Positions 33,367 through 46,320 of a stretch of 64,000 bases of DNA are shown piece by piece (the stretch's first letter is position 1; every line of letters starts with the position of its first letter). The stretch is from Nymphaea colorata (Eukaryota > Streptophyta > Magnoliopsida > Nymphaeales > Nymphaeaceae): the NCBI RefSeq assembly GCF_008831285.2, contig NC_045148.1, positions 3,968,001 through 4,032,000 of the forward strand, read 5' to 3'. The notes below the pieces were generated by a model. The model was not told where the DNA came from. It made no database searches and saw nothing but the letters and a program-made list of their open reading frames with translations. The translations under genes were made by a program, and so were the position numbers.

Positions 33367-35090
33367 CTCTTCCTCCACCATTTTCCCATCGTCCATTGCA
33401 GCCTATCATCTCATGCTTATCTAGTGCCAGTTTATGCATTCCTTTGTAGGATTTGAAGTGTGAATCTCCTGACCAATTGTTGATGCATCCTAGAATCCTG
33501 TTACAATTGATATGAGAAAGATAATTTGGTTCTAATTTTGAAATACCCTTTCATGACAGTTCATGATATATGTGTTTCTCATTTCCCTTTGTACTGTTAG
33601 ACAATCGGTTGTCTCTGGGTCTTTACATTATGTTATGGTAGCATAAAGATTGAAGTGGAAGAAAACATAATCAATTAAACAGATCCTATCAAAGATGAAG
33701 AAGCATGTGCTTTTTTGCCATCCATCCCTTGACTGAGAAATGGGTTTTAACAGTAATTGTACCTTTTCTTGTAAGTAATGGAGTGAGTTGGGTTTTATGT
33801 CTTGTTGAGTTTCTTTTTGGGTTTTCAAAGCTTCACGGTAAGATGGTTGGCCTTCATTAGAGATGGATGTGGTTGTTAACTTTGAGAATCATGAATTGGG
33901 TCTTTGCTACAAAAATCATGGCCTAGAAGTCTGGGGGTTGTGGGAGTATAGGAAAATTGGGGTTGAACTGGTGAGGAAGCTTTGTAGGTGGAGACTGGAC
34001 TAGCCAACACAAATATGTGTATGTTGGATCTGTGAAGGCGTGGGGGAGCTGGAGGAAAAGACTGCTTTTTATGTGGATACTAGGTGGGATATTGTTATCT
34101 TGGTGGATTTTCTGGTATATAAATTCTTTGAATGTTCAAAGAAGGAAGGAGACCCTTATCAATATGTATGCCGAAAGGGCGAGGATGCTGTAGGATCAAT
34201 TCAATGTGAGCATGAATCATGTTCATGCTCACGCAATCATGGTCTCAACCTTTCATCATGGGAGGATGCCTTCTGCCATTGATCAGGTTCCTTGATCTTA
34301 CACCTCTTTTGCTCTGTTCAATTTTGTGTCTGGCTTGGAATTGTTGAGCTTCTGTGTTCTACATTTTTCATGATCTAACAGTGAGAATTCTGGAATCCCT
34401 CTCATATTCCTGTTGTTCATACCTCTACCGAGTGTGCCTCATGTTCATCAGCTGTTAGCACTTTCAATGTCTTCTAAAGATACCAAATTATTTTGACCAT
34501 ATTATGCTCTTTTTATTTTGTTCTATTTTGGGGTTTGCAATTGCATTGATTTAGTTGCAACAGTTCAAGAAGCGTCAGTTGAATGGTTGACGTTCAGTTT
34601 GTTCAACTTGTTCTTCAAATTCGAAGGTCGAAGCCTCCTACGAAATGGGAACAGTTCGCTCAAAAGAAAGGTGAATTATTTGACTGTCTTGCTTGAGTAA
34701 TTTATGTCATCCTTAGTGGATGAATGTGTGTTGGCAAGTTTACAAGTGCTGGAGTGTTTTCAGTTGTATGACATGTTACTAGATACCTCAAAGATGTTAT
34801 TGTTGTATGATCACTATTACCACATGTGATGTCTAAATTTTACTACATGCGTCTATGTTTTTGCTTGTTATTGTTGTTTATGTGCTAGATCAATCTTTCT
34901 CTTCTAGAAAATCTGGAAATATGTTTTTTTATCATCAAACACAGAAATATATTTCTGGAAATATATTTCTCAGTCATCACACACACATCAAATTAAGAAT
35001 CAGAAATATTTTTCTTATTCCATTTTTTTAGGAAATATATTTCTAGAAATATATTTCCAATTCCATATTTCCAGGCCATCAAACACTACC
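32695..35090. mobile_element. PIF/Harbinger-like element, 2.4 kb, non-autonomous
   Basis: Ends GGTAGCATTTGATG and, reversed, GGTAGTGTTTGATGG are imperfect terminal inverted repeats. The 3-bp duplication TTG flanks it (32692-32694, 35091-35093), and removing element plus one TTG restores the gypsy integrase frame across the site. The subterminal parts are rich in GGAAATATATTTC palindromes. The interior has a CT-rich leader-like segment at 32880-33300, a long (CT)n and an 80-codon plus frame at 34040-34282 that is not recognised. No DDE transposase is seen. The 3-bp duplication points to PIF/Harbinger, although that family prefers TTA/TAA. Confidence 0.7.
33318..33363 (+). repeat. (CT)n microsatellite
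   Basis: About 23 uninterrupted CT units inside the Harbinger-like element. Confidence 0.95.
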
Positions 35091-36290
35091 TTGATGTTAG
35101 GATAAAGGTAGCATATTTAGAAAATTGATCGACAACCACAAAGATAGAGCTGAGTCCATCTAATCTTGAGAGACTTGCAATGAAGTCCATGGATAGGCTT
35201 TCCCATGGACGCTCCAGAATAAGAAGAGGCTCCGGTAGGCTGGCAGTCTTCTGGTTTACTCTTTTGTCCTATTGGCAAATGAGGTAGGTCTTCACATATG
35301 TCTCCACATCATCCCGCATTTGTGGCCAATAGTAGCCATGTTCAAGGAGGGCCAAAGTTCGCTCCTGGCCTAAATGGCCTGCCCACAAAGTGTCATGACA
35401 GTCCTTCAATAGCTCTCGTCGAAGATTTTCCCATCTCGACACAAATATGTGTCCATATCTGGTGAGAAGAAGTCCATCTCGCAGCCAAAATCTCCTAGTC
35501 ATGCCTGTCTCAACCAGGTTTACTAGGTGCTTCGCCATGGAGTCTTGTTGCATGCCTTCACGAATATGTTCCAAAAGATCACCCTCTCATTGTACTTCAA
35601 AGGTCCTCAACCATGTGGCCGCAAGCTCTGCCTTGCAACTCAGTGCGTCTGCCATGACATTAGTTCTTCCTATCTTGTGCTCTAACACAAAGTTGAATTC
35701 GACTAGGAATTCTTGTCGGCGAGCCTGCTTGGGAGATAGCTTCTTCTGTGTCTGGAAATAGCTTGTGGCTATATTGTTAGTCTTTACGACGAACTGAGCT
35801 CCCAGCAGATAATGTGTCTATATGCGAAGGCAGCGCGCACTTGTAGTCATTTCTCGTTCATGCATAATATAACGCATTTCTGCTCCCTTCAACTTTCGGC
35901 TCTTATAGCCGATCAGATGACCCTCTTGCATCAATATTCCTCCAATAGCAAAGTCAGAAGCGCCTGTGTGTACCTCGAATGGTTTTGTGCCTGAGACCAA
36001 TTTGATGGCGTTGTCCATTTCACATCTAGGTGGCAGTCATCTAGGGAGTTCCATAAACATCATTTCTGTGAATTCTTCCAAGACAGACACAAGCACCTCT
36101 AGGACAGAACCAGGGGAGCCTTTAGGCACTTCCCTGATTGCCGCCAAGTGTGTTTCATCTTCATGCTTCAAGCTCTTTTTTAGTTGAATAGCAGACAACA
36201 TCACAGATTTGCCCTTATCCTTCTTCGCTGCCAGTGTCAGAACCATACAAGAAGACTTTTCGTCAAAAATACTGACCCTTTTACACATGG

Positions 36291-39200
36291 CTCTATTTGT
36301 TCATTTTTATCATTCTCTTCATGCTTCTTATTGTCGTGGGTAGTGGTGCTGAGTGTTTTAGCAACTCAGAGAGGTACAATGTCTAATTTTGTTTATTTCA
36401 TATACACAGATTATTTCTCTTGTACATGCCTTCTTAATTGGTTCCGCAGTATGTATGCATGATTTAAGCATATAACTCAGTCAAACAAAAAAGTTGTCAT
36501 CACATGCATGTATCTTTTGTTTCATTAAATCATCTTATATGCTTGTGATATGTGTATCGTACATACTTAAGTGAACTGCTTAACAAAATGATGGTATACA
36601 TGTTCTGTATGCATGCTGGTCTTAACAAAGTTATGGGTACATGTGCATTTGATTGGTGGTAGTAGGGTTCTGTATTGTAAATAATAGAAGAGGACAATCT
36701 TCGACTTTGCTTGTCGGCTGTTCCTTGGCAAAATTCCAGCCATAACCCTATCTTAACCTACACAAAAGGGAAACCCCTTTGCTATACCTGAATCGCTGAT
36801 GCCAGAAGTGGTTATTCCCATGTTGGCTACTGCACTTCACTACTATGCTGCAACACAATGAAGGAAAAAAAAAACAAAATATGTATTTTAGAATAGGAGA
36901 AAGAGTTGAACTTACTTAAGGGTTGGGCTGGTGCTGTGTTGCTGGTGACCACACCGATCAATGGAAGTAAAGGCCCCAATGGCCAATGCATTTCTTGGCA
37001 ATACACAAACCCTTAAAACCCAAATTGAATGGAAATACAATGGGAAAAAAGAACAAAACAGAGAAAGAGAAAACTTACCTTGGGTTGAGCCAATGCCACA
37101 CCACTACCATGGTGCTTGTGATTAGAGGTTGCCGGAAACAGCCAGACACTAGAGATGGTCAGAGGAAGCCATGGAGGTTCATATGGAGAAAAGAAACCTA
37201 GACCAGAGGAAAAGAACATATGAAAAGTTATGAAAATCAAAAGAACAATGAATTTTAAACCTTTTCAAAAGAAATTTTCAAACTCACTTTCATGTTTTGC
37301 CAAAAAAAAATCAGAAATGGTGTTATAATTATGTTTTCATAACTCGCCTCTCTTTTTGGAATAATGATTTCAAAAAGAGGCTCGTGGCCTTTGTTTTAAA
37401 ATTTTAAGTCCTTTATATGTTCTATAAATTTTCAAAGGAATTGAACCCAGTTTGGCCTATGCAGTTCAACAGTGTGAGTTCATTAGATTAATAGCTTCAA
37501 ATAAAATAAAACTTTGAGAATAAATAAACACGCTAATAAGTGCTTATGAATATGAATATTGTATGTCTTCTTTGGATTGCATGATTACATATGTTTTTGG
37601 GTCTACTTTGTTTCAAATGCATTTATTTACATACTAATTGTTGTAAATGTTTGGGAATGTTCAATTCAATTGTTAAACATGTATGTTTGTGCATGTTGAT
37701 GAGTTCAAATAAATTTTGCAATGACCCTAAATTTTGATGGCTTTTGTTTCACACATGCAGAAGTAAACTTCAAGGCTTAAACCCACTAAAACATTCAGAA
37801 ACATTACATCACACCAACTACAACCATACTATACCATAGTTAAGTAAAAACAATTCCAATTAACAAGTTCAACACTTCCTATGAAAGGAAAACAAAGAAA
37901 TCAAAACTTCTAACATCCACTTTTAGAATTCTAAGTCCGACTTGGGCATCATTAAATCGTCATGGCAGTGCAGCATCCACATCACCACTCTCCTCTATTT
38001 ATGGGGGCAAGAACTTGAAAAGTTCTGTACTGTAACTATCTTAGCTTCACAATAATTAACATATCTATAACCCAACTTACATTTGGTCAAACATAATTCA
38101 AGTCGACCAATGTGCATGATAAGAGTTTTTCTAATCATAATAAGACATTGAACATATCAACATTTATCAACGTGTGCTAATATAAATGATAATGAGCAAT
38201 AAAAAATAAGTACTGCATACAAGACATTGAGAGGTACATATGTTGGTGTATGCACTCTTACTATTTGTTGGCATGTTTACAAACATAATTAAGTGTCTCA
38301 GTCGATATTGGTATTGTGACACAACATCTTATTTACAGTGCCCAAAATAACAACCACAATACATGCTAGTACTAGAGTCACATATAGCCTACTGTCTTCC
38401 TTTATTGAACCAGCCCTTCAAAAGGACAAGTTGGAGGGGTGTTCCCCTACTTCTCATGGCTAGGAAATGGGTGACCCCATAGTGGGCATCTCCAAAACAC
38501 ATGCAGCCTCATTGCAAAGTGACAAAACAACCTGAATAGCATAACATTGGCCCGTCTGGACCCACCAATTGAAAGAGCAACCCCCTAGACCTTCCTCATG
38601 CCACGAGGGTCTGTGCCACCCAGCTTCGCGAACAGTTCGGTTCATACACGATCAGGACCAATTATGCATTAATCCACGTGAACATCACTCCTTACTTCAA
38701 ATATCAATTTACTCCTGTCATTTCTTTAACCACATGCATCAACACATTTATGTATAATGATTAACTTATTTCAAGTACATGAAATGAACAGTTTTCAACA
38801 ACCTCTCTCAAGTCTCACATGCATAAATTCATGTATTTAACAATTTGGACCTTTAAGCTGGATAACAATGGGCATAACTGAATAGGACACCCTAATGCAA
38901 ACATGATCTAGATCCAACATGCATAATTCTTTTTATGCAAACACGTATACTTATTCTGCATGATCCAAATGTAATATTGACATTAACAATGTGTATGCAT
39001 ATGATTAAAATAATCTAAATTTAGTCAGATTCAAGTCAAAATAATAAAATCAACAATATAAGTCCATCTTTATTTATTTATGTATTTACTTTATTAGTAA
39101 TTTGACGATGGGAAGATCGTCAACTATTTTCTAATTAAAGGGTTTTCATTCAAATCTAGAGAGAAACTAAATTATGACTTCTATAAGAAAGCACAGCTAA

Positions 39201-41014
39201 AACCTTGTCTAGTGTAGGAAAAAATGACATTTCTAGCAGATGAGGAATGTTTTGGAATTCAGCAAAACATTAACTCATAAGACTTTGCAATAGAAGGGCC
39301 GAAAATTATCTTTTAGAAATTATTTCATAAGAAAAGTGGCAAAATAAAAGATTTTTCATTTCTATAGCTTTTTTCTAAAAACTCAAATAATGATGTTGTG
39401 GACTCGAAAATCTTTTTGTAAAACATATAAGGGCTTCGCTCACATGCTCGACCATTTCTTCCCTCACTCTCTATTTCATCTCAACCCTTCTTCCTTTGCA
39501 CTATCTGTTCCCGTGGCCATTCCGGCCGGTCACCGGTGATGTTTGCTGGAGTTTGGTAACTTCCGATCACTCTCACATAGTATCGCACTGGTGAAGGTCT
39601 CTCACTCATGTACAAGGTATATTTATTTGCTTATTTCTCTTTAGATTTTTCTTTTCTTTGCTTAGGGTTTTAGAATTTAGGTATGACAAAAAAATTTCAA
39701 TAACTAACCCCTGGTGACCAGCGAGGCCACTAGCAGCATAGCACCGGTAAGACTCTAGTGTGTTTCCTCCAAATATTGTGTGTGTGTGTATATATACCTT
39801 TTTCTCTGCATTAGATTTTCCTTAAGGCCAAAGGTTTCACGGTGAACCCATGGTCAATCAAACCTCTCTTCCTCCATCTCTAATTACTTTATTTTATTAT
39901 CATTATTTTTATTTTATATGATTCCGGTTGAAAGGGCTCACAAGAATCGTTCAAAAAAAATTGAGGAGCAAATAGGATAGAAGTGAAAAAGAAGAGACCT
40001 TAGCAAAGCGCTCATTATACGTATTTCCTCTTTTTCTGATTTTCTCTCATGCATCCCTTTACAATTCGCCCTAGTCAATAAGATTGGCAACTTATTGGAA
40101 ATGGAGAGATCATGACACCAGTAGGCAAGGTTCATTAGTGTCTTCTTTTGTGTTAAATTTCTTCTCTCTTTTTGGTTAATGGGGCTGAGCAGTGAGCACT
40201 GAGCATGGAAGTCTCTGTTGTCTCACGTAAATGGGTAGAGGCAGTAGACCCTACCTTCCCCCTTTCAAGTGCAGATGTATTGCTTTATCGTGGTCCAAAA
40301 ACCATGTAGCCAGAAACTAAGCATGCATGGATGGTTACACATATATGTATATTAACACCATGCACTAATAGAGACATGCTTAGATCCAAATTAAATTAGC
40401 ATGTAACTTGTCATCATGTGTGTGAGTCATGCTAGCCTACATGCCCATGTTTTGTAAGTCATGCAGCATACTCAAGTCATGAGTTTTCAGCATGAATGCA
40501 ATTAAACAAGGTGCATGCATGCACATAGTAGGCAAGAGGCTTATGGCATCATAAATGGTTCATACTCATCTACATGCTTCTGTGGCTTGTTTCCAATGTA
40601 TGGATCAATGTATAACCAAAACAGAAAATGGTGGCAATATGTACAATGTTATTATTACCACATGAGCACATGGGTATATCCATAAAAGAATCATGCATGG
40701 TCATTCTACTTACATGGTAAAGGAATGCACATCAGTGTACATACATATACCAACATACTCTAATGCATGCCGCTAGAGGAAATACACAGTGTATGCCATA
40801 TTATTATAAACTGGTTGTTAAGGAAGCACAGTACCCAAACAAGCGAGCCTGTGATAGCAAAGCTTATACCAGATAAAAGAAAAGACTCATATAGTGAAAA
40901 GAAAGAAACCGTAGAAAAGAAAAAAGACACCACCTCTCTCTCTCTCTCTTCCCCAAAATGACACAACTACCCATTTAAAGAAACTAGCTAGGCTTCTTCT
41001 CACATTCCTGTACT
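36291..41014. other. Intergenic, no gene recognised
   Basis: About 4.7 kb of AT-rich sequence with only short frames. Minor items: a (GT)n(TA)n run near 39778-39797, and a CT-rich block with GGCCGGTCACCGG near 39520-39540. An interval at 38380-38660 is somewhat more GC-rich but matches nothing recognised. Confidence 0.5.
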
Positions 41015-41033
41015 TTCAGTAGAGGCTAACTTG
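41015..41033 (+). other. LINE target-site duplication, 3' copy
   Basis: TTCAGTAGAGGCTAACTTG. Its exact reverse complement is at 45588-45606, next to the 5' end of the same LINE. Confidence 0.85.
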
Positions 41034-44000
41034 AGGTAAAAGGTTGCCTGGGGGCTACCCCTGCCTTTATGAAGAAAAATAACATGTACAGAAAAAAAGG
41101 CCATTAGGCCTTAACAAAATTAGAGACTAAGGATTAGCCCAGCCCTTAAGACCTAGTAACAAAGGGCATTAACCACTATCCATCTTTACAAAAATGTCAT
41201 GGTTTGCATTGAAGTATTTCTGCACAAAAAACCAAGCTCAACTACTAATGCTTCCTTAGCTAGCTAATCTCAATCCGTTCATTCCACAAAAACCATGCCC
41301 AAGAATTATTTCTTCGATTCCCCTTTTGGACATGGCGAAGTCTTCGCAGCCAACCTTCTTTAGTAGTTATTAAGTGAATGGTATTAGTTCCTTGTGAAAC
41401 ATAAAGATTGTTTGAAGAGTGTACATCTCCCCATCTTCAGTGATGCCCCGCGACTCATCATGGAGGCCACATCAAGATTCCCATTTCTTGAATAACTGAT
41501 ACCGACCACCTTACTCTGCTCGTGACCTTTACCCGGGGAGATGTGAATAAAGGCATCCATAGAGCCGCCTTTCCTCTTTTCTTCACAAAAGATGCCTCAA
41601 TTCAGCCAAATACTAACTTTAGAGGAGATCTGGTTAACCCAATTAATTTCAAAGAAGGACTCGTAATACACCCTCCATATATCAGATCGTAATGCTTGAG
41701 AGGAGCATTGTTTTCCCTCATGAAGGCACCTGTTCCTGAAGTTCCAGATTTGCCAGCACACAATGGAAAAGGTAGATTTCCAACACTAACTCCTCCAATC
41801 TCCCTCACCTCCTTAGCAATCCGTCACTGAAAGTTGCGTAGAATATTACAGCCCAGCTCAATTCTCAAAACCAAAGTCCCTTATCAGCCACTTCCATAGG
41901 CCTTTGACCAGTGAGCAAGAAAACAAGATGTGCTCCATAGTTTCTTTCCCCTGCCTGTAAAAGAGACACATGCTGGCGGTGTGGATGCCAAGACGTTTGA
42001 GTAGAATTTGTGTTAGCAGCCTCCCTTCACAAGCCAAGTAAAGGAACCAAGAACTCTTGAGGAAGAGTGGCACCACTCCAGATATACCTCCTCCAAGCAT
42101 CTGTCTGCCCTAAGGTTCTGTACCTACGCCGAACATCCCCTGTAGGACTGCAGTTCTTTCCATCATTAGTCTAGACTAACGTATCTAGGGAAGAGTTAAG
42201 GGAAACCTCAAGATCCCTCTGTTCGCTCTATTTATCGGTGGGATTCCTCTCTACCTTCTAAAGGTATCCACCTTCTTTTTGAGTGACATCCTAAGCTTAC
42301 CCTCCACCAGCCCATACTTTTCGCCATAGACTGCATGAATCCATATCCGACCAACCCATTTATGTGACCACCACTTGATGTCTATCCCATCTCTTGTACT
42401 CCACTCAAGTAGATTTTTCATACAGTTTCAACCCCAACCTATCCTTTCCAACCCCAAGATCCCCAAAGAGGCTATTTAATAGTCCATAGGCTATTCTATA
42501 AATAAAATGGCCCAATGCCCACTATCTTAAAGCAGTCTAATACAGTGACTGACAAGAAGTGCTTGATTCACATCTTCTATTCTCTTTAGCCTTGTCCCAC
42601 CTTTCTCCATAGGGTGACAAATCTTGTTCCAACTAAGAAGATGTATGTGCTTGGTGTTGGCATCTTCACACCATAAGAATCTCATACAAGCCTGTTCAAT
42701 AATTCTATTGGTAGTTTTCGGCAGCTTAAATCATCATCCAATAGTTGAGAATGGTTTGGAGGACATATTATATGAGGCACATCCGAATAGCATAAGACAA
42801 TAGCTTAGCCTTCTATGCAGCTAGCCTTTTTTCAATTTTTGAAATCAAAGGCAAACAACGATCGTCATTGAGTTGACCGGTGAAGAGGGGGAGTCTAAGA
42901 TATTCGGGGGGAGGATACCCAGCAGCCATTACAAAGTCCAAGACAACTCCTCCATTAAAAGACTAGGAAAACTTCTCGTATGAATCTCTGATTTGATGTT
43001 ATTAACTTTCATGTCAGCTTGCTTCTCAAAGTTTGCAAGAATAAGCTTAATCTTGGAAAACGAACCTTGATATGCCTTGGTGAGTAGCATCAGCAAACAC
43101 GATGGCATCGTCATCTTTAGTGGGCCGGCTGATCTTCGGGATTTGAATGTTTTTTTTAATCACCTCTGCTTTAAGTTGCCTATTGAAGACCTCCATGATC
43201 ATGAGGAACATGTAGTGGGACATTGGATCCCCCTACCTTAATCGCTTCTTCTGATCAAACCACTCTCCAAGTCTACCATTCACAAGAACTTCGTAAGAGA
43301 CGGTGCAAGCACATGACATGACCCTCTCGATCCACCTAGGCTGAAATCTAAGCATCAACATACTATTTCTCAAAAAGCACCATAACACATGGTCATAGGC
43401 TTTGGATAAATCCAGCTTAAGGCAACACCCTCCTTTGGCACAGAACTCCTTTGAATTCACCAATTCGTTAGACCATAGGATATTATCTTGAATGTGCTGC
43501 CCTTTGGCAAAAGCGATTTGGTTGCAATGAATGATTCTATTGATAATATGCCTCATCCTATGTACCATATCTTTGGCAATGATTTTGTAAGTAGTATTGC
43601 ATAAGGAGATAGGGTGATAATCATCCACTTTTTGGGCATCCTCCTTTTTGCCTACCAAACATCATGCTCTGATTAACATTTTTTATCAACTTCCTTTTGA
43701 TATTAAATCTTAAACTACCATAGTTACATCACTGCCAAATATTCCCCAACATTTTTGGTAAAAGAAGTTTGAGAATTCGTCAATACGTGGGCACTATCTT
43801 TGTCTAAGCTTTCCACGACTTGACTAATCTCTTTAGCTGTCACAGGCTGCTGCAGCTGCTGCAGAGCATAATGCTCATCCTTAGAAACTATCTCCCTTTC
43901 TAGCATGAGGCCCCTGATCTCCCCTTCAAAATGATCTTCACCCAATAAACTTTGAAAGTATCTGGTGCTGACCTGGGATATTTGAGAATGGTCAGAGAGA

Positions 44001-45200
44001 ACCACCATTGTATCCTATCATGGAAATCTGACATTTAACCTTTCTATTCTTTGTCATAGTGTGAAATAATTTAGTGTTCTTGTCTCCTTTGCCCAGCTAC
44101 TTGATATGTGATCTCTGCTTTCACATTACTTCCTCCATTAATAGGACTGCGTCAAGCTTCTGTCTAATGCTGCATTCCTCTTCGATAGCCCCAGTCACAC
44201 CCCCATTCCACGCGGCTTCGAACAACCTCCAATTGAATATGTAGACCACGAATTTGATTGTCTAGGCTACTGAAAGAATTCTTATTCTACTTAGAAGCAC
44301 CTCCATTTGGAAAACAGCTTCATTCTCTCTCTATTTATGTTCCTGCCCTGATTGGCTATATCAGCCAAGGTTTGAAAAAACGAAAGGGGTCGCAGCCTGT
44401 AGATCCTCCAGTTCGCTGACCAGAAGTTAATGATAAGGCATAGTGATCAGAGCTACTACATACAATTGCTTTAAGGAACCATTCCCGCCAAATTGTTTAT
44501 GCCATTTCAAATTGCTGAAGCACCAGACAAGTTTACACTGCACCAGGGCTGAACCTTTCTGGTGATTGGATCAAGTGAAAGGCTGACTACCATCTGCATA
44601 CTTGGTAACTTACAAGAGTGAATAAAACGATTAAATGGAGAACAAGAAGAAGACAAGGGGAGGGCATCTGTTTTTTCTCTGCTACTGACTAAAGCATTGA
44701 AATCTCCAGCACTAGGCATGACCCCTCACATTAGCTTGGCCAATACTCCACCCCCTTGCTAGCTCATGCCGCTTCAGATGACGCCACCCCGGTGTTCTTT
44801 CTGCAGGGGTGTTGAGCTCCTATATGGCCCTGAGCATGAAAAGGACTCGGTCGGTTGTTGATCTCAGGGGATCCTTCCTTGGTGACATGTTCCCTCCCAT
44901 CGGCTTTCGGACTTGTGGTCCCTTTTAAGGCTTCCAGAGGGCGAGACATCCCCAAGAATTTGAAACTGATTAGCGAATGTGCCAGGTCTGACCAGTATTA
45001 GGTCCTTCATTCTGACCATTCTTCCTCCAAAGAATATTAACATGGCTCCATTCAGACTTTGGAGCTACTTCCTTCTGCATCCTGGCCTTAGCCTGACACA
45101 TCTCCTCATGATGAGAAGTTGCGTCATAGAGTTTACAGAACTTGATTTTAGACCATTTATGTTCGAACCATTTAAGGCCATACCAGATATGCACTAATCA
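41034..45200 (-). mobile_element. LINE (L1-type) 3' part: ORF1 zinc knuckle, endonuclease, RT
   Basis: Minus-strand order: a zinc-knuckle-like segment with KFCKLYDATSHHEEMCQAKA (about 45130-45070), endonuclease remains with GDFNALVSSREKTDAL (about 44700-44660), the RT thumb-side linker, RT with YHPISLCNTTYKIIAK and GCCLKLDLSKAYDHV (43620-43380), and a zinc-binding tail with HTASMCLFYRQGKETMEHIL near 41950. The 3' end reads AAAGGCAGGGGTAGCCCCC, typical of plant LINE 3' ends, without a visible poly(A). The RT catalytic site has become FADA (about 43100-43115) in place of FADD. Frames are broken throughout. Confidence 0.9.
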
Positions 45201-45587
45201 TTATAAGCATTTATTCTTTGGTTCAGATATGTAGCCGTATTTTCAATGCACATATGACTCATTCATATATAACATCATAATTGTCTAAACTGTAATAAAT
45301 GTCATAATACAAGTTTCTAATTACCAGGAACATTTTTTCAATCATACATATACAAGCACATGCATTCATTTGTTGGCACAAAAATTTGGATCTCAAATAT
45401 CAACTGAAACAAATCCATAATTTCGCAAGAGTTCAAATACAAATATATAAGACATGTATCTCTCAATGCAAGCAAGATCCAGTTCCAAATATGTAATCTC
45501 TCCGCGTTTTAAATGGATAAACTTCAATTTCTATTTTTTTTATTTGTATTTATCATTTTGTTGAGGGACCGTTCAGTTCTTTTTTAG
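45201..45587. other. AT-rich host flank carried inside the rearranged LINE
   Basis: About 390 bp with no LINE similarity, between the two oppositely oriented LINE parts. By the inverted target-site duplication, this is inferred to be original upstream host sequence that was flipped together with the LINE 5' part. Confidence 0.55.
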
Positions 45588-45606
45588 CAAGTTAGCCTCT
45601 ACTGAA
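45588..45606 (-). other. LINE target-site duplication, 5' copy, inverted
   Basis: CAAGTTAGCCTCTACTGAA, the exact reverse complement of 41015-41033. Target-site duplications are normally direct repeats, so one side has been inverted after insertion. Confidence 0.85.
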
Positions 45607-46320
45607 GAAATGGTTAGAATGAGGAGTGCTCATGGAAAGAGATTTTCCATCGAGTGCGCCTAGAGTTTCCATCTACAATCTCTGCTCTCCTGGCAGCAGC
45701 CGGGGGAGTGGGAACAACAGAATGGGGTTCGGATCATTCAGTTATTGGTCGGGATGGACATGGACGATTATTTGGAAGTGGAGCGACAGGAGCCCATTGA
45801 TGGGAGGGGGGAAGATGAGGTGATGGAGGATATGTGCAAGGGAGGATGGTACCATAGCAAGGCTAATATCGTTGCTAGTCTGGTGGAGATGGGCGTTGAA
45901 CGTTGGCCTAATCTGAAGGTAGAGAAAGAAGGGGAGAACCAAGGTTGATCTTCGCAGTTGCTGCTCACAAGCGCCTGGAGGACCAATTTCGAGTTTTGGG
46001 CAGTGGCTGGATTCTACGATGGGAGGATAGGCAAAGGTATGGACTATCCCTTCGTTTTTGAATCTCTCCATAAGGCATTGGTCAAAGTGCGAAATCCCAA
46101 GTTCTCAATAATGGGAAGTGGTAGATTTCTTGTTCACGTCGGCTCTGAAGCAGAGCGGAACGAAGTTTTGAGGAAGAGGACGTGGATGGCAGGTGGTTGC
46201 TTTCTTATAGCAAGTAGGTGGAGGCTTGGCGCTGAGATGAAGATTGATGTGGATGCAACTATTCCGATTTGGATTTGTTGCCTCGACTTCCTTCATTCTA
46301 TTGGAACACATATAGCCTGA
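45607..46320 (+). mobile_element. LINE 5' part: ORF1 start with DUF4283-like domain, inverted
   Basis: Plus-strand ORF1 N-terminus. An acidic start with MDMDDYLEVERQEPIDGRGE is followed, after a stop near 45946, by a DUF4283-type RNA-binding segment with FVFESLHKALVKVRNPKF and RKRTWMAGGCFLIASRW, ending IPIWICCLDF. It precedes the zinc-knuckle part in normal LINE ORF1, which here lies on the other strand at about 45200. Homology ends near 46315. Confidence 0.85.

Larger units (their letters stand above)
31678..36290 (-). mobile_element. Gypsy copy 2 internal region, split by a Harbinger-like element
   Basis: Minus-strand gypsy coding remains, from the protease-RT linker (36290) down to the integrase end (about 31900). 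The linker contains LTLAAKKDKGKSVMLSAIQ. RT is absent: the frame passes from LVSGTKP straight into PFEVHTGASDFAIGG (about 35970-36000), an internal deletion joining the RT start to RNase H. The integrase zinc-binding part with LLEHGYYWPQMRDDV lies near 35300, then the core start, then a gap (32695-35090), then NIVKYWGVPKNIVSDRD, LRHYVSANQKNWVKLLNV, and the C-terminus with IQKYEGAFTII. It shares family and order with copy 1. Confidence 0.9.

Noticed and set aside
34040-34282. An 80-codon frame in the Harbinger-like element as a MYB/SANT accessory protein
   Set aside because: The resemblance (RWDIVILVDF) is too weak and the rest does not fit the domain.
41015-46320. Twin-priming 5' inversion of the LINE
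   Set aside because: Twin priming leaves direct duplications at the outer ends; here the duplication next to the 5' end is inverted and lies inside, with host flank, so a later inversion fits better.
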